Origin: Serratia sp. M24T3
Lineage (GTDB): Bacteria; Pseudomonadota; Gammaproteobacteria; Enterobacterales; Enterobacteriaceae
Length of the DNA: 64,000 nt
Reading direction: 5' to 3'
Assembly: GCF_000257645.1 (NCBI RefSeq)
Contig: NZ_AJHJ01000016.1
Coordinates: 1-64,000, forward strand
A program made the translations under genes and the position numbers. The notes beneath the pieces were generated by a model that worked only from the letters and a program-made list of their open reading frames with translations, did not search any database and was not told the origin of the DNA. Numbering within the stretch: the stretch's first letter is position 1; the number at the start of each line of letters is the position of its first letter. Positions 8,399 through 15,538 of the stretch are shown here, piece by piece.

Positions 8399-8773
8399 TC
8401 ACTGCGCCAAACTTCGAAGCTTTTCTGCTACTGATTGCAGGTCATGAAGCCCCTGTGCAGCTTCAGCTATATAATCAGCAAAGCCAACAACGGGCGCTAT
8501 CGTCACCCCGTTCATGTCCAAGAACACCATTGCAGATGCTATGGCAGTTCGCTTATTGGCGTCGTTGAAGCCATGACCGCGTGCTATGGATAGCAGCAGT
8601 GCAGCGGACAGAACAAACAGGTCAGTTTCACTCTCATAAATATTAAGATTCTCAACCCGCGCAACCATCCCTTCCACCAGGCCAATATCCCTGAAACCCG
8701 GCAAGCCACCATAAGCTTCTAACTGGCTATCGTGGATCGAAATAACCTGCCCGACAGTTAAAAAGTAAATCAT
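8399..8773 (-). CDS. doc: Doc-family toxin (Fic fold)
   Basis: This 124-residue protein carries the Fic/Doc catalytic loop HGFNDANKRTA (H67, N73, K74, R75). Doc of P1 phosphorylates EF-Tu and blocks translation. The start ATG overlaps the antitoxin stop by 4 bases. The length matches P1 Doc (126 residues). Position after a Phd-type antitoxin makes a complete type II toxin-antitoxin pair, which would stabilise the prophage. Confidence 0.92.
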   Translation of the reverse strand: MIYFLTVGQVISIHDSQLEAYGGLPGFRDIGLVEGMVARVENLNIYESETDLFVLSAALLLSIARGHGFNDANKRTAIASAMVFLDMNGVTIAPVVGFADYIAEAAQGLHDLQSVAEKLRSLAQ

Positions 8774-8994
8774 TTATCAGCCAATTCCTTGAACAGAGCC
8801 TGATTTCCCGGCTTATTCATCACCTTGGCAAGTGACGCTTCAAACTTAGCCTGCTGCAAGGCCGCAAACTGTTCGGCACTTATCACAACAACATCAGGGG
8901 CCATACGACGGGTAATGGTAACGGGCTGGTCTACAGCCTTGTTGAGAACATCAGCGAACTGAGCACGGGCATCTGAGTAGGTTAATGTGATCAT
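8770..8994 (-). CDS. phd: Phd/YefM-type antitoxin
   Basis: This 74-residue antitoxin has the conserved N-terminal fold (YSDARAQFADVLNKAVDQPVTITRR, then DVVVISAEQFAALQ) and a C-terminal toxin-neutralising tail (FEASLAKVMNKP to LFKELADK). The ATG at 8994 has GGAG eight bases upstream and is preferred over the GTG at 9003. Direct repeats just upstream are the probable autoregulatory operator. Confidence 0.92.
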   Translation of the reverse strand: MITLTYSDARAQFADVLNKAVDQPVTITRRMAPDVVVISAEQFAALQQAKFEASLAKVMNKPGNQALFKELADK

Positions 8995-9020
8995 TTGAAA
9001 CACTCCGGGGATAATAAGAA

Positions 9021-9045
9021 TACAACTGAATTGTACAACTCAATT
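9021..9045. promoter_or_regulatory. Candidate Phd operator
   Basis: Two 12-bp direct repeats (TACAACTGAATT and TACAACTCAATT, 11 of 12 identical) are spaced 13 bp apart, 27 bases upstream of phd. A palindrome TTGTACAA lies at their junction. This arrangement suits cooperative binding of two Phd dimers. Confidence 0.55.
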
Positions 9046-9123
9046 AATATCCCCGTCAATATTGATGTAGTCCTCCTACCACCTAAGCGGGCTGTTGGCG
9101 TGGTGATTTTGGTTTGTTTAATG

Positions 9124-9513
9124 TTATTGGGTAAGAGAATTCATCGCGAAAATGAATGCTGTAGCTGTATTAAGAGCCACATATGCTTCACCTTCTTCCA
9201 TTTTAACATTCAGATGGTAATCGGCTGCATGCCTTCTATGCTTGACTTTTGTTAGCTGTAAGGAAAGGTTATTGCAAAGGTCCTGGGGATAATGGTGAAC
9301 TCTTGGAAGGCTAAGATTTATGTAATCGGCCATTCTTTCATGTGAGCCCTTCTTTTTGATGCTGCTATCTTTCTTGCATGACAAACCGTACTGATTCGCT
9401 GCATGACTATACATTGAATAATAGGCCCTGCTCACAGCATTTCGCACACCTATCTCGGTTTCAGTAGAAATTCTTTTTGCAAATTCTAAGAAATCGTTCG
9501 AGTTAACTGACAT
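9124..9513 (-). CDS. HEPN-like protein, copy A of a duplicated two-gene cassette
   Basis: This 129-residue protein has the hallmarks of small HEPN proteins: RNAVSRAYYSMY in the first helix pair and RRHAADYHL in the second (an R-x2-A-D-Y motif of that superfamily). HEPN proteins are often RNases or toxin components. The ATG at 9513 lies inside the last codons of the upstream TPR-like gene, with GGAGGT ahead of it, so the two are tightly coupled. It is paralogous to the gene at 13006-13437: both share F-x3-AK, RNA(V/I)SR-x-YY-x-MY, H-x-R-(M/L)-x-D and a late R-x2-(A/S)DY-x-L. The biochemical function is unknown. Confidence 0.7.
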   Translation of the reverse strand: MSVNSNDFLEFAKRISTETEIGVRNAVSRAYYSMYSHAANQYGLSCKKDSSIKKKGSHERMADYINLSLPRVHHYPQDLCNNLSLQLTKVKHRRHAADYHLNVKMEEGEAYVALNTATAFIFAMNSLTQ

Positions 9514-10270
9514 GAGCACCTCCAAAAAATATAACAGGGGTGACGTGCGTATAATCCAGCATAGAATCAGTAATTAGGCGATCTAGTTTTCTATCAAGCT
9601 CTTGGAACCGATCATGGCAATCCTCGTGCAGATAAAAAGCATAACAATAGCAATCCTCGTCATCCTTCCACACCTTGGTATCGATAATAGGCAACCCTTC
9701 TTCCTCTGCAAGCTTTAGAACCAAGTTCGCAGCTAAATTCAGGCTTTCTCTTTCTCCTTCAGAAGCGTCGCCCAAAGTAGAAAGCATCTCTTTAGATTCA
9801 CTAAACATTTTGTTTATGCCCATATCATCGCTCTGATTGTTCTCTGCATTAAGTTGAGCCAATTTTCTTTCGATATCTTTTAGCATGCTAAATTCGCACC
9901 ATTTGGCCGCGACGTGCGAAGCGTATTTAAGCAAATGAAGGTTATTCAATGACAGGGATTTCTTAAGATAGAATAGCTCCCTACTGTACCTTTTATTTAC
10001 ACCAAAAGAAGCAGCGGTGTTACTTATCACGAATCCCCTTTGCTCAGGTGGACAATCGGCAAAGGCCCTATCAAAAAAATCTACCGCACCAAGCACGTCA
10101 TCTTCTATCAGCCTGGTAATGCCATAAGCCACATTCCTTTGATACTCAAATGGTAGCGTGGGTATTAGCTTTTCAAGCAATGCCAATGACACCGAGTCAT
10201 CTGGATGAGATAGCTGCTCGAACAGGGGATCGATAATTTCGGCTGAATTTCTAAAAGCTAGAATAGGCAT
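9503..10270 (-). CDS. TPR-like helical partner protein, copy A
   Basis: This 255-residue protein is predicted all-helical for residues 15-150, with TPR-type spacing (YGITRLIEDDVLGAVDFFDRAF, then FVISNTAASFGVNKRYSRELFYLKKSLSL). A C-terminal alpha/beta domain (about 175-255) contains LVLKLAEEEGLPI, an acidic DDEDCYCYAFYL strand and LDRKLDRLI. The same two-part layout and C-terminal pattern recur in the gene at 13442-14200. No strong ribosome site precedes the ATG. It may be antitoxin, sensor or scaffold for the HEPN partner; this is inference from gene coupling. Confidence 0.65.
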   Translation of the reverse strand: MPILAFRNSAEIIDPLFEQLSHPDDSVSLALLEKLIPTLPFEYQRNVAYGITRLIEDDVLGAVDFFDRAFADCPPEQRGFVISNTAASFGVNKRYSRELFYLKKSLSLNNLHLLKYASHVAAKWCEFSMLKDIERKLAQLNAENNQSDDMGINKMFSESKEMLSTLGDASEGERESLNLAANLVLKLAEEEGLPIIDTKVWKDDEDCYCYAFYLHEDCHDRFQELDRKLDRLITDSMLDYTHVTPVIFFGGAHVS

Positions 10271-10435
10271 AATTTTAAACCATTAGGGGGACGCCTAAAT
10301 CTATCATGAGGATAAAATTGCAATTAGATGGTGATTTGAACAGTTATACTTTAGCATTAGTAAATAGCCCATATCGAAATGCAGTGACCAGCTCCCCGTT
10401 GACTTCCTAAACGAGTACCATTCCGACATTTAAAA

Positions 10436-10455
10436 AAGCCCACCTGAGTGGGCTT
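10436..10455 (-). terminator. Terminator after the KilA-N gene (repeat copy 1)
   Basis: The perfect stem GCCCAC-CTGA-GTGGGC is followed on the minus strand by TTTTTT, 36 bases after the KilA-N stop. The same 14-16 bp core recurs at 12948-12961 and 14308-14323. Confidence 0.8.
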
Positions 10456-10490
10456 GGTTTGATGATTCTATTGACAGAATTTTCGACCGA

Positions 10491-11258
10491 TTAAGCTGCT
10501 ACACCGCTTACACCGAGCATTTTTGAAAGTTTTGTAAGACCTTTTGCAGTAACCAACACCTGCTCAACAACCTTTTCACTGCCATCAGACCGCTCGACAG
10601 TAGTTACCTTGTGCTCAAGAATGCCTGACTGAATGCGATCTTGATAAGCCAGCCAGGTTTTACCGCCAGCACGGCGATAAATCCAGTGACCTTCCGACAT
10701 CATTTTGAACAAGAATTTTGGTTGCACCTGCAAGTGCTTTGCTGCATTGGTAATGCACATGCTGCCGTCGGCTTTTGCGATACGGTCAAGCGCCTCAACA
10801 TCGGGCTTCATTTCTTCAACCTTATGTTCGAGCGCAATCACTTTTTCGCTATAGGTCAATAATGTTCCGCGCAGGAATTCAGCATCATTAAGCGCCGCCA
10901 TTGGGTCGAAAGCTGACTGAAGCTTGCCGGTCTTAAAGTCGATGAAAGTCTGGTTTACTTTCAGACGATATGACGCTGAAATCCAGCCGGCATACTCAAC
11001 CGCCAGGAGTTCATGGGCAAAAGTGCCACCGTGCCGACCTTCTTTTTTAACTACCGAGATCACGGTAGTTTGCTTATCTAGCTCGTTCATCAGGTTCTGT
11101 GTGCTTTCAAGGGCAAGCCAATAAGTTGGCCCATCCTTTTTCTCACCACCGCTAGCCTTGTGAAGTGCATTCAGGTTAAACCGCCCTTCTGCATCCGTAG
11201 TAATGTCAACGCCAGCGATGACAGGCAGTGATTTCTTTGCTACATTAGAATTAGTCAT
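10491..11258 (-). CDS. KilA-N / phage antirepressor domain protein
   Basis: This 255-residue protein has an N-terminal KilA-N DNA-binding domain (residues 1-115: FNLNALHKASGGEKKDGPTYWLALEST, HELLAVEYAGWISASYRLKVNQTFIDFK), a short coiled coil (EKVIALEHKVEEMK), and a C-terminal ANT-type winged-helix domain (ITNAAKHLQVQPKFLFKMMSEGHWIYRR, LVTAKGLTKLSKML). Such proteins relieve CI-type repression or modulate host genes. An AAGGA ribosome site precedes the start. It is expressed alone, between its own terminator and a leader hairpin. Confidence 0.88.
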   Translation of the reverse strand: MTNSNVAKKSLPVIAGVDITTDAEGRFNLNALHKASGGEKKDGPTYWLALESTQNLMNELDKQTTVISVVKKEGRHGGTFAHELLAVEYAGWISASYRLKVNQTFIDFKTGKLQSAFDPMAALNDAEFLRGTLLTYSEKVIALEHKVEEMKPDVEALDRIAKADGSMCITNAAKHLQVQPKFLFKMMSEGHWIYRRAGGKTWLAYQDRIQSGILEHKVTTVERSDGSEKVVEQVLVTAKGLTKLSKMLGVSGVAA

Positions 11259-11292
11259 TAAAAAATCCTTCTGTGATTGGAAAGGGTTTCGA

Positions 11293-11338
11293 CATACGCC
11301 AGTAGCTGCAAACTACTGGCTTTTTTTATTGCCGTATG
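11293..11338. promoter_or_regulatory. Leader hairpin upstream of the KilA-N gene
   Basis: An inner perfect 8-bp stem (GCCAGTAG/CTACTGGC) with a plus-strand T7 run is enclosed by an outer CATACG/CGTATG pairing. On the plus strand it looks like a terminator. On the minus strand it would be a structured 5' leader about 40 bases before the KilA-N start. Confidence 0.45.
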
Positions 11339-11483
11339 CCAGAGCAAACGCGCCATCCCATGCACCTACCTTAAGTCTAATACCTATTCTTTACTGATCC
11401 AGTGAGATTCTTTAAATACCACTTAAATTCAAATAATTAGACTTTTGAATCTACAGCAAGTCCAAAATATTTAGCATTCAACC

Positions 11484-12308
11484 TTACTCAAGCTTCATCA
11501 TCCCTTTAAGTCCTGTTTTAAGCTCAAGGCTATTCCTGACCATTTTCACAATCATGCATGAGTCGTTTATTCTGTCGTAAAGCTTCACCGCCAATGGCGA
11601 TCCCATTTTTACAAGCGAAGGGTGAAGCTCGTTACGCCAAATCTCGCTAATGACATCCATATTTGTACATGCCGCATTGATGTTATGTACCTCAGTGGAA
11701 AAATCAGTGACGACCTCCTGCTTTGGCATCCACTCACCTTCAATCACCTTTCCAGCCAAGTATTCGACAGCTTCAGCAGTCTGTCTCGGTGACAGTTCGT
11801 CGATATGGTTTACACCGAACTCTTTGTGCACCAACTTATAAACCGCCTGATAGGTCAGCCCATACTTACCCATAATGCGGTTTACGATGCCGCGTAGCGG
11901 GGTGCGATCGTCAACGGTGGTTTCTGGCCTGCGGACCGCAGCGCCTTTAGTCCAATAATCATGGAGGGCCGTGAAACATTCTTCCTGATAGCGGATCAAA
12001 CGATCTCGGATATCATCGCGTACTTTTGCGGGGTTGATGCTGAACAGCCAGCCATTGAGTTTTTTCAGAGGGATGCACAGCATGCGTTGCAATCCACCGT
12101 TTGTAGGGATGGAGATATCTCCACACCCAAACTTATCCATCTGATTAATAAGCTTTATATACTGACCTTTCCAGTTAAGACCGATATTCTCAACAACTGG
12201 TTTCATCGCCACATAAGCAACACCCGCTGCCATGGCTGTGATAACGCTCTGGCCGTGGAACGGCAAAGAGGTAGTGTTCACTGCTTCAATAATTGCTATA
12301 CTGTTCAT
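11484..12308 (-). CDS. ant: P22-type antirepressor
   Basis: This 274-residue protein has the P22_AR_N domain (FHGQSVITAMAAGVAYVAMKPVVENIGLNWKGQ, QRMLCIPLKKLNGWLFSINPAKVRDDIRDRLIRYQEECFTALHDYW) and a helical C-terminal domain (about 125-270). P22 Ant inactivates lambdoid repressors by direct binding, allowing induction without SOS. In P22, ant is held silent by Mnt and Arc; here two Arc-like genes lie immediately upstream, reproducing an immI-like module inside the late region. Confidence 0.88.
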   Translation of the reverse strand: MNSIAIIEAVNTTSLPFHGQSVITAMAAGVAYVAMKPVVENIGLNWKGQYIKLINQMDKFGCGDISIPTNGGLQRMLCIPLKKLNGWLFSINPAKVRDDIRDRLIRYQEECFTALHDYWTKGAAVRRPETTVDDRTPLRGIVNRIMGKYGLTYQAVYKLVHKEFGVNHIDELSPRQTAEAVEYLAGKVIEGEWMPKQEVVTDFSTEVHNINAACTNMDVISEIWRNELHPSLVKMGSPLAVKLYDRINDSCMIVKMVRNSLELKTGLKGMMKLE

Positions 12309-12380
12309 CGTTAGTTTCTCTCAAGGTTACTGACATTAGAGGCCCCGTTAGTGTTAGCGCACTGCGGGGTTTCGCATTTC

Positions 12381-12551
12381 TTAATGGTCATTCGAACGCT
12401 CCTCACGAAGACACCTCGCCAGACGCTGCACGATTGCCGAGTTGATCGAAATGCCATCCATCTCCGCCAAGCGGCGGATCTCCTCCTTCATGCGCTCCGG
12501 CAGGCGTAGCATAAATTTGTCGCTTTTTGACCCTGTATAAAGGGTTATCAT
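12381..12551 (-). CDS. Arc/Mnt-like ribbon-helix-helix repressor
   Basis: This 56-residue protein has the Arc fold: SDKFMLRLPERMKEEIRRLAEMDGISINSAIVQRLARCL. The ATG at 12551 has GGGAG five bases upstream and is preferred over the start at 12575. It lies directly upstream of ant in the same direction and is divergent from a second Arc-like gene. The likely role is repression of ant and of itself. Confidence 0.88.
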   Translation of the reverse strand: MITLYTGSKSDKFMLRLPERMKEEIRRLAEMDGISINSAIVQRLARCLREERSNDH

Positions 12552-12583
12552 AATAGCTCCCAATGATATCACCATGACTTCAG

Positions 12584-12615
12584 TGTCACTATGACTCCAT
12601 TTACTGATAGTGTCA
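12584..12615. promoter_or_regulatory. Candidate operator between divergent Arc-like genes
   Basis: TGTCACTAT (12584-12592) and ATAGTGTCA (12607-12615) form an inverted repeat with one mismatch. The pair sits in the 98-bp gap between the two divergent Arc-like genes, as expected for a ribbon-helix-helix operator. A TGATATCA palindrome at 12564-12571 may be a further site. Confidence 0.5.
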
Positions 12616-12649
12616 ATGTGATACCATTAAGAAAATTTAAGAGGTGTGT

Positions 12650-12931
12650 ATGTCAGACAAGCAGGTACGGGATTACGACAAATTTATGCTCAGGCTACCT
12701 GATGGGATGAGGGATTCCATAGCAGATTTAGCCAAGAAACATGGTAGGTCGATGAACGCTCAAATTGTTCATATTCTGGAAGAGTACATCACCCCACCTA
12801 AAGTTGATGATATGCCCTACCTTACAGATGCAGAGTTAAAATCTTCTGATAAAGTACAGGAATGGATGAATGTTCTGTCTGAAAAGATTTCCATTATTGA
12901 AAAGGTTGTCAAGAAAAATTTTCCCGAATAG
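12650..12931 (+). CDS. Arc-like repressor with C-terminal extension
   Basis: This 93-residue protein starts at an ATG preceded by GAGGTG. Residues 8-45 are an Arc-type ribbon-helix-helix (YDKFMLRLPDGMRDSIADLAKKHGRSMNAQIVHILEEYI). Residues 60-93 are a predicted coiled coil (VQEWMNVLSEKISIIEKVVKKNF) that could extend oligomerisation, as in Mnt. It is divergent from the first Arc-like gene and is probably its counterpart in controlling ant. Confidence 0.88.
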   Translation: MSDKQVRDYDKFMLRLPDGMRDSIADLAKKHGRSMNAQIVHILEEYITPPKVDDMPYLTDAELKSSDKVQEWMNVLSEKISIIEKVVKKNFPE

Positions 12932-12941
12932 AAATCAAAAC

Positions 12942-12964
12942 AAAAAACCCACCTGAGTGGGCTC
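12942..12964 (-). terminator. Terminator after HEPN-like copy B (repeat copy 2)
   Basis: A CCCAC-CTGA-GTGGG stem followed on the minus strand by TTTTTTG serves the cassette ending at 13006. It also lies just past the stop of the convergent Arc-like gene. Confidence 0.75.
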
Positions 12965-13005
12965 TTGATGTTTTACTAGTTATGCAGGGTAAGCCATAAT
13001 TTTAT

Positions 13006-13437
13006 TTAAGCTTCTTTTGAATCTCCACCCTGGAGTAAAATTTCATCAATTTGGGCATTCAGTGTTTCAGCATCAAAAATCATTCTAAGTGCCAAAACCC
13101 TATTCACTTTTTTGCCTAAATCATAGTCCGACTCGCAGCGGCTTGAATGGGAAGCTCTTAGTTTCATCCCAATTTTTGCTATCATGGCTTCATCGACATT
13201 TAGTAACTTGGCGGCGTCCCCGCTGCAAAGCCAATCACTGAGCCTACGATGAGTGCCTGGGTTAAATTTTGTCCCATCACTGCTTGATGCAGGTAACGGT
13301 TTTCCAGCAAGAAGTCGTAAGGTTGAGTGATACATTGCATAGTAACTGCGGCTTATGGCATTTCTCGTCCAAGGCTCGCCTTGAACTTCTACGGAAGATT
13401 TTGCTACAGCTAAGAATTGCTCGTAATTTATAGACAA
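13006..13437 (-). CDS. HEPN-like protein, copy B of a duplicated two-gene cassette
   Basis: This 143-residue protein is paralogous to the one at 9124-9513. It has RNAISRSYYAMYHS, HRRLSDWL and SRCESDYDL, the HEPN-type motifs. The only reasonable start is TTG at 13437, with GAGG nine bases upstream inside the end of the TPR-like gene; no nearby in-frame ATG exists. It has a longer C-terminus than copy A (AQIDEILLQGGD). The copies are clearly diverged, so this is an old duplication or separate acquisition of related cassettes. It may be toxin or RNase; unproven. Confidence 0.7.
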   Translation of the reverse strand: MSINYEQFLAVAKSSVEVQGEPWTRNAISRSYYAMYHSTLRLLAGKPLPASSSDGTKFNPGTHRRLSDWLCSGDAAKLLNVDEAMIAKIGMKLRASHSSRCESDYDLGKKVNRVLALRMIFDAETLNAQIDEILLQGGDSKEA

Positions 13438-13441
13438 TTAT

Positions 13442-14200
13442 TCAATCCTCAACCTCAATTGGCTCAAAGAAAGCTATACAATCCCTAGATTTAATACCTT
13501 TTGATATCAGCAAATCAAAGAGCATGTCGTCTAGCTTGGCGAGATACTGAAAGTCATCCGTTTTTATCCCAACCCTAAATGCGTAACCACCTTCAGCTTC
13601 ATCAACGATCGAGCTGCTTACAATCTGCAGGCGTTCTTTATCAGCAATCTCTCGTGCTGCAGCCGCCATTTCTCCCAACTCATAAGATGCCTCAGGACTC
13701 ATTTGATTAAGTTTGCCCATAGTCGCCTTTGCTTTAGTGAGAGATTGGGACATCCTTGGATTTAAATCCATAAACTCCGTTAACCGATAAGCATGATCGG
13801 TAATTTCGTTGAGTAAACCTTTGTGAGCCCAAAGAGCTGCCACCTCAATGCATTGGATTAGCAATATCGGTATGTTGGTCTTAATACCTCGCTGTGCTAA
13901 CTCGAACGCCCCTTCATGGAGACCCCATGACATCAGAGATATGAGGTAATTTGACCATGCAGTCCTGTCATTGGGTGATCTGCTAATGGCTAACTCGCAT
14001 AGCCTGACAGCTACACCGATGTCACCTTTGACGAAATTTGCTAGCCCTTCAACCAAATACCGCTGAGTAACATCAGGTAACTTCCTAGCATTATTGATTA
14101 TTGTTCTTAAAGCGATATCATCAACAAGCTTCTCTCCCTCAAGAATGGAGGGCAAGAGTGCGTTAAGTAACTCATTGGTTATAGGTTGGGGTGAGAGCAT
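13442..14200 (-). CDS. TPR-like helical partner protein, copy B
   Basis: This 252-residue protein has the same layout as the gene at 9503-10270. Residues 1-140 are helical with TPR-like spacing (YLVEGLANFVKGDIGVAVRLCELAISRSPNDRTAWSNYLISLMSWGLHEGAFELAQRGI). The C-terminal domain contains MAAAAREIADKERLQIV, a DEAEGGYAFRVG strand and LAKLDDMLFDLLISKG ending in AFFEPIE. It lies 4 bases upstream of its HEPN-like partner, so the gene order matches copy A. I do not recognise a named family. Confidence 0.65.
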   Translation of the reverse strand: MLSPQPITNELLNALLPSILEGEKLVDDIALRTIINNARKLPDVTQRYLVEGLANFVKGDIGVAVRLCELAISRSPNDRTAWSNYLISLMSWGLHEGAFELAQRGIKTNIPILLIQCIEVAALWAHKGLLNEITDHAYRLTEFMDLNPRMSQSLTKAKATMGKLNQMSPEASYELGEMAAAAREIADKERLQIVSSSIVDEAEGGYAFRVGIKTDDFQYLAKLDDMLFDLLISKGIKSRDCIAFFEPIEVED

Positions 14201-14305
14201 GTTTTTGGGGCCTTCCTTGTCAATTGAAAATTATTCTACAGAAGATTGTAGCAACTTCAATGGTGTTTATTTCAACAGACATCCCGGGCCTGCCGGCTAA
14301 AGCAA

Positions 14306-14325
14306 CTGCCCACCTGAGTGGGCTG
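14306..14325 (-). terminator. Hairpin after the Rha gene (repeat copy 3)
   Basis: The same GCCCAC-CTGA-GTGGGC stem as at 10438 lies 20 bases after the Rha stop codon. The downstream T run is poor (AGTTGC), so termination here may be weaker. Confidence 0.6.
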
Positions 14326-14344
14326 CTTCGACGCTTTGTGATGG

Positions 14345-14872
14345 TCATGCTGCTTTGTCTATAAGACCGGGAATGCTAATTTGCCCCTGCTGCTCGAGTC
14401 GTTCCATTTTTGCCAGTAACTGTGGCTTTTTCACTCGCCCCCAACGGTTAAGCAATCGGCCTGACATACTGGCAACATCCTTTTCTTTCATGTATTCCAG
14501 CATAAGCTCATTACGATCTTTTTGGTATGAGTGAGAAATTTCCAGCAACTTGTCACGCATCCAGTTGAATGCCTTGATAAACGCCTCCTTGATTGCCGCA
14601 GCTTTCTTCCCAGTGAATGACATGATGATGTACATAGCGCCATCACGGGAAATTTCATATTCAACATACTGATTACCCTTATGTTCATAGGTAACCCGCG
14701 AAAAGTTGCTGGTTAGAAATTCACCTGAGCAATCCAGTTTTTCTATTTTCTGGATGATGTGGTGGTGCTGCTTTCCAAAGTAATCAGCTACCTTTCTGGA
14801 GGTGGTGATAATTCTTTCACCTGAAACTGAAACCATGTCACGAAAGTCGATTGCTGCAATTTGATTTTGCAT
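14345..14872 (-). CDS. Rha-family phage regulatory protein
   Basis: This 175-residue protein has the pRha domain (ERIITTSRKVADYFGKQHHHIIQKIEKL, FLTSNFSRVTYEHKGNQYVEYEISRDGAMYIIMSFTGKKAAAIKEAFIKAFNWM). Its C-terminal helical region (LLNRWGRVKKPQLLAKMERLEQQGQ) resembles other phage antirepressor tails. Rha of phi80 impairs growth in IHF-deficient hosts. The gene is preceded by a C4-like structured RNA, implying control by an antisense leader. Confidence 0.88.
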   Translation of the reverse strand: MQNQIAAIDFRDMVSVSGERIITTSRKVADYFGKQHHHIIQKIEKLDCSGEFLTSNFSRVTYEHKGNQYVEYEISRDGAMYIIMSFTGKKAAAIKEAFIKAFNWMRDKLLEISHSYQKDRNELMLEYMKEKDVASMSGRLLNRWGRVKKPQLLAKMERLEQQGQISIPGLIDKAA

Positions 14873-14892
14873 TTCGGTAGTTACCTTTTAGT

Positions 14893-14958
14893 GATGAACC
14901 TTGAGGAATCCGGCCCACAGAAAGGCACCGATAGCCAACCGGTATCCTCAAGGGTCAT
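14893..14958 (-). ncRNA. C4-like antisense RNA leader of the Rha gene
   Basis: On the minus strand a long stem pairs GATGACCCTTGAGGA with TCCTCAAGGTTCATC (about 14 pairs) and encloses a second CCGG pairing with GATACCGGTTGGC near its start. This matches my memory of the C4 antisense RNA described in P1/P7, which lies upstream of ant and silences it by pairing near the ribosome site. The hairpin ends about 20 bases before the Rha start. Short complementarities (TACC and TCGGT in the RNA, GGTA and ACCGA at the ribosome site) are compatible with this. The family assignment is from recall, not a search. Confidence 0.6.
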
Positions 14959-15014
14959 CCTGAAAGGTTCTGTGTTTAATGCGCGTGAGATGCGCGGGGA
15001 TTTATTGCGGACGT

Positions 15015-15040
15015 AAAAAAGCCCCGCACGATGGCGAGGC
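15015..15040 (-). terminator. Terminator of the secreted-protein gene
   Basis: On the minus strand GCCTCGC-CATCGT-GCGGGGC runs into TTTTTT. It is part of a roughly 50-bp sequence that recurs at 36645-36695, also between an upstream gene and a Rha-type gene. Confidence 0.75.
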
Positions 15041-15094
15041 TCATTTGATTCAAGGATGCTTATATTCATCCTTGAAATCTAAAAGGGAAGCGAA

Positions 15095-15538
15095 TTAGTT
15101 TGGTTTTGTAGCCAAGCCAGCCGCTACCAACGCTTGATAGTTTGGAATGTACTTCTGAGGGGCTAACAGGCAAGTGTCGGTATAAGACGCAGAAAACGCA
15201 TTCTGAGCCTCTTTTCCTGCATATATAGCTTTCACTGCCTGCTGAGCAATATCCTTGTTCTGAGTAAAGTAAGCGATGACCGAATCCACCTGGCTTGACG
15301 TCATTTTGAAAGCATTTTTCCCATAATACATGGCCGTATCTCTGCCGTTTGTACCATTTTGATCAGGAATGCCAAAAGCAGCACTACACGTAGCCATATA
15401 AAATTCAGCAGCTTCAACACATAGCATATTTTCAGGCGGCAGAGTAATCGCAGCTTCTCTACTTTGAGCGCTTGCTAAAGTCGGAACACTTAAAAGAAGC
15501 ATAGCATTAAGCAAGTAGTACGAAACAATCTTTATCAT
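15095..15538 (-). CDS. Secreted protein with HdeA-like size, unknown
   Basis: The ATG at 15538 has AAGGAG nine bases upstream, so the upstream 33 codons of the longer frame are rejected. This 147-residue precursor has a Sec signal peptide (MIKIVSYYLLNAMLLLSVPTLASA). The mature protein is helical, with three Cys (MLCVEAAEFY, MATCSAAFG, DTCLLAPQ). A periplasmic location is likely. No family is recognised. It is a lysogenic-conversion type moron candidate by context. Confidence 0.7.
   Translation of the reverse strand: MIKIVSYYLLNAMLLLSVPTLASAQSREAAITLPPENMLCVEAAEFYMATCSAAFGIPDQNGTNGRDTAMYYGKNAFKMTSSQVDSVIAYFTQNKDIAQQAVKAIYAGKEAQNAFSASYTDTCLLAPQKYIPNYQALVAAGLATKPN

Noticed and set aside
14881..15069. 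62-codon frame upstream of Rha on the minus strand
   Set aside because: It coincides with the C4-like hairpin and a terminator, has no ribosome site, and its composition is not protein-like.
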